Made by a program: the position numbers and the translations under genes
In this document: piece after piece, positions 61,241 to 64,000 of the stretch
How the letters are laid out: each line of letters opens with the position of its first letter
Position numbering within the stretch: position 1 is the stretch's first letter
From: Avena insularis
Taxonomy: Eukaryota; Streptophyta; Magnoliopsida; Poales; Poaceae
DNA: 64,000 bases
Direction: 5' to 3'
Assembly (NCBI GenBank): GCA_023614405.1
Contig: CM042694.1
Location: 477,001,392 to 477,065,391, forward strand
Notes under the pieces: generated by a model
Database searches by the model: none
What the model saw: only the letters and a program-made list of their open reading frames with translations
Told to the model about the DNA's origin: nothing

Positions 61241-61560
61241 TGAGGGGCGATCAGTTTTTTGGGAGCCCTCAAGCGTGACTACTGGCAACCACGACGTCGT
61301 CCGACGATGAGTTCTCGAACGACAACTTCTTTCCGGACGTCACCAATCTCTTCAGCAACCTCAACATGGGCGACCGCGCTGCTGCTGCTACTGCTACTGC
61401 CGCCGCTACACCGTATGTAACCCTGAACTTTCTCTTCCAGATTCTGCTAGAATTTGTTATTCTAGTGTTTGGTGTAGATATGATAGGTTTATCTTATTTA
61501 GATGTAATCTGTTCATCTACCTTGTTAATCTGCATGATTAGTTTGGTACTATTTATTTGA
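61241..61560 (+). pseudogene. 5' leader and gag start of the copia-type element
   Basis: The leader GGGGCGATCAG and a short acidic ORF-like stretch are followed by ATG at 61366 opening MGDRAAAATATAATPY. An MGD-plus-small-residue start is common for gag in this copia group. The frame soon turns hydrophobic and non-gag-like, with a TATGTAACCC intron-like border, and ends at TGA 61558-61560. Only the first few codons are credible as gag. Confidence 0.4.
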
Positions 61561-62760
61561 TCAGGCTTTATCAGTTTATTATTCACATTAAATCATATGA
61601 ATTATTGCTTATATTTTTAACAACACATACATCAACTGATCATGGTAGGACAAGATCTCATAACTTACTCAGTCAAGTCAGATCCCTTATGATATGTGAT
61701 TGTGTATGGAAGTTACTAATTATGACCGTATATTATCTATTTAAGCCCGGGTGGCCGTCCCCACCATAATCCACACTCGATGACCTAATCAATCTCATCC
61801 CACCTAGGTGATTCATTGATTAAGTGGTTTTTAGTACAACAAACCATAATTTCCATCTCAGATAGTATCATGAAAATCACCCACGCAGCTAATAGCATGA
61901 CTAAGCATCTATAATACGATGACTATCAAGGATTCATTTGGGGTCCTCTGATAATTCTATTGGATACTCACACCATAACATAGCATTTAAGGTAAAACAT
62001 TTCCTACACATTCATAGCTACTGCATAAGAAAAATAGAAGATTTATGATAGTGATACTTGTCTTGATTGATGTTCTCGTTCACACACTCGTCACAATCGT
62101 ACGAAAAACACTCCGGACAATCTATCATAGCAAAAGATAATTTCAATCCATCATACAGTAGCATCAAGCAAACAATACAGTATGCATGCATGTATGAAAA
62201 CAATTTAGATGGAAAACCCACGTTTACACATTTTCTATTGTCCAAAAAGGATTTATAAGGCATTAAAACAAATATAAAAATATTATATACGATATAGTTC
62301 TGAATTTTTTCGATTTGATGCTACTAGATAGACACTTTAATTTAGAACCCAATGCAATTGGATTCATCTCGTTTGGATTTACAGAACTAAAACTCTCATT
62401 AAAATACTCCAACATAGAATTTTAATTCCATAAAATATTTTGTTTCGTAAGGGTAAAATTTATTACAGATTCATGTTCTATACAATTTTATGAATCCAGG
62501 GGTATATCATTTGTATTTTTCTAATATGTAGTTTATTTTCTATGAATTAATTACTCTAAAAATAGTATTAACCTAATTAAATAATCACGATAAATACTTA
62601 CAGTAAAAGTCAGAGCCAATTCTATATTAATAATCTATATGAAATTTTGAATCCATTAATATATTATATGCTATTTTTGCATCTATAGATTTTTATATGA
62701 ATTATACATGATTATAAATTTTTCTGTATTTTTAATCAATTTCCAATTAAAAGGGAACAT
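61561..62760. other. AT-rich region without recognised gene
   Basis: Copia leader DNA gives way, without a clear border, to AT-rich sequence. No LTR end, target duplication or ORF could be supported. It may contain the 3' part of the minus-strand LTR that follows. Confidence 0.35.
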
Positions 62761-64000
62761 TTCCTCAGAATACATCGTGCTGACTGGGCGCAAGCGCTGA
62801 CTGGGCACGATGTGGCGCTACGTGGAGCATCTTGGCGCTGAGGGGCATTGACCGATCATCGATCTTCCGCTTGGTCAATAGGTGATCTGAGCTGTTGGTA
62901 GGGGATCGGATGGTCGGGGCAAGTCAGACGTGGTGCTCACCGGCAGAGGTCGTGGTGGCGACGGTGCGGGCTTAGGTGTGGCAATTGGCGTCGATCTCCT
63001 GGCTCCCTAGCTCAGCGAAGGTTACGCCGATGTGCGGCACATCGTGGCGGTCTTGTTCGTGTTCTCGTCGGCGGTCCTGGTGGTCTACAGCGGTGTTCCT
63101 CCTAGGCTCCTCAAGTTGTCGTACTATGAAAGGGGAGGGGAAAACGGGTCAGGATGATGCAGTCAAACGGTTCGAGTCAGATCGAGTGGTAGAGAGGGAT
63201 CGAGGTGCACCGAATCGACGGGAACTGCAACCTTCGAAGCTCGGCTGCGGCGGCAATGGCGAGCTCCTCCAGGCGGCGCTAAGGTTCGGATTTTCACGGA
63301 AAACAAGACAAGGTGGAGGAGGGGGGTTTATATGAGGGTGTGGCGTGCTGAAGGGCAAGATCCGAACCAAAAGCACCGAATTCGGTGAGGGAAGGGGTCT
63401 TTGGTTCGGGAGTTCCTCCCGTGCGAAAAGCGGCCTCCGTCGCGAGGAGGGAGACGGTGGGGTGGGCCCCTCACGTCAGCGAGCGGGTGAGGGCGTGGGC
63501 TGCTGTTGCGGTTGCATTTGGGCCGCTGCTGATCCGCTCTGCTACCGCGCGTTCGTGCTAGCGGTAAATAGAAGGAGGGACTTGGCCGGCCAGTAGATTA
63601 GGTTTAATTTATTTTTTCTTTATTTTTTCATTTTATTAGTTTTCTTGTTTCGTTTATAACTTTTGCATAGATAATCCAAATGGCTTTATTTTTGTCTTTA
63701 AATTTTTCAAAAAAATCGAAGGATCAACTTAGGATCCTTTTTGCAACATTTTTCACTAGTTTGCAACTAGTGGATTTACAAATCCTTTTATATTCCTTCG
63801 CAGGAACATTTTGGCAATTTCTAAATAACACTTTGAAATCAGGGTTTTGAATTTCTTTTGGAACTTTGCAAAGATGCAATGCAATGCACGTGAATAACAT
63901 GCAAATGCAATTTTTTCAGTCTTTTCTACAACTTAGTGTTCATTTAGTCTTGTTTTAAGTCAAACTTAGTAAAGTTTGACTAATTTTATAGAAAAATGTA
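62761..64000 (-). mobile_element. Long gypsy LTR leader region, minus strand, cut by window edge
   Basis: A minus-strand TATAAAC box at 63326-63332 precedes a C/G-rich leader (62.76-63.33 kb, minus-strand CCCCCCTCCTCCACC). Upstream on the minus strand is a GC-rich block and then AT-rich DNA, the same layout as the other long LTRs here. Neither LTR end is in view, so the call rests on layout and composition. Confidence 0.4.

Overview
This window is plant nuclear DNA made almost entirely of nested transposable elements, with a little host gene sequence left between them. The repeat families point to a pooid grass (Triticeae, or a near relative such as oat or ryegrass). These families include LTRs that begin TGATACGTCC or carry a worn form of TGATACGTCTCCAACG, a Tat/RIRE2-type gypsy element with an antisense ORF, a copia element with the TATATAAGCGCC leader, and CACTA elements ending CTTGTAGTG. 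The species cannot be fixed from sequence alone. No rRNA gene, tRNA gene or CRISPR array was recognised.

Left part (1-19.9 kb). A long minus-strand gypsy LTR (1-7934, cut by the window edge) is split by a 3.9-kb plus-strand solo LTR (3429-7326, target duplication TTTGG). It abuts an Athila-type gypsy element: RT-RNase H fragment 7935-8819, hairpin-rich spacer, small coiled-coil ORF at 9669, 3' LTR 12628-14050. That element is interrupted by a minus-strand solo LTR (10077-11580, CACCA). The Athila element sits inside the integrase of a Tat/RIRE2-type element (integrase end 14051-14726, antisense ORF 15236-18712, 3' LTR 19294-19838).

Middle (19.9-32.5 kb). A host-like stretch with a possible last exon (19850-19921) is followed by an old minus-strand solo LTR (21476-30275, ACCCC). 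That LTR is split by a two-LTR element (21507-28753, TTGGG). The 5' internal region of the inner element has been replaced by a copy of the very flank that lies beyond its 3' LTR. A CACTA terminal fragment with a 121-bp array ends at 31792.

Gene-bearing part (32.5-43.7 kb). Inverted related repeats at about 32.5 and 36.7 kb bracket a 122-bp minisatellite and a broken two-exon zf-XS-like gene (34988-35989). Next comes a broken B3-domain gene (about 36950-43649). One B3 exon is split by a 4.7-kb solo LTR (37609-42308, AGGCA), and its Pro/Ala linker is encoded by three tandemly amplified intron-exon units.

Right part (43.7-64 kb). A small LTR-like block is followed by a second CACTA fragment (to 55026) with 120-bp arrays and a 0.9-kb duplication. 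Into it is inserted a minus-strand gag-bearing gypsy element (47161-54466, GTTAT). A copia element follows, with its LTR split by a 5-kb minus-strand solo LTR (55809-60765, ATATA). The window ends in another long minus-strand gypsy LTR leader.

As a system, the window records layered insertion, solo-LTR formation and local conversion or duplication, with at least two host-type genes broken in the process. No intact functional gene is supported.
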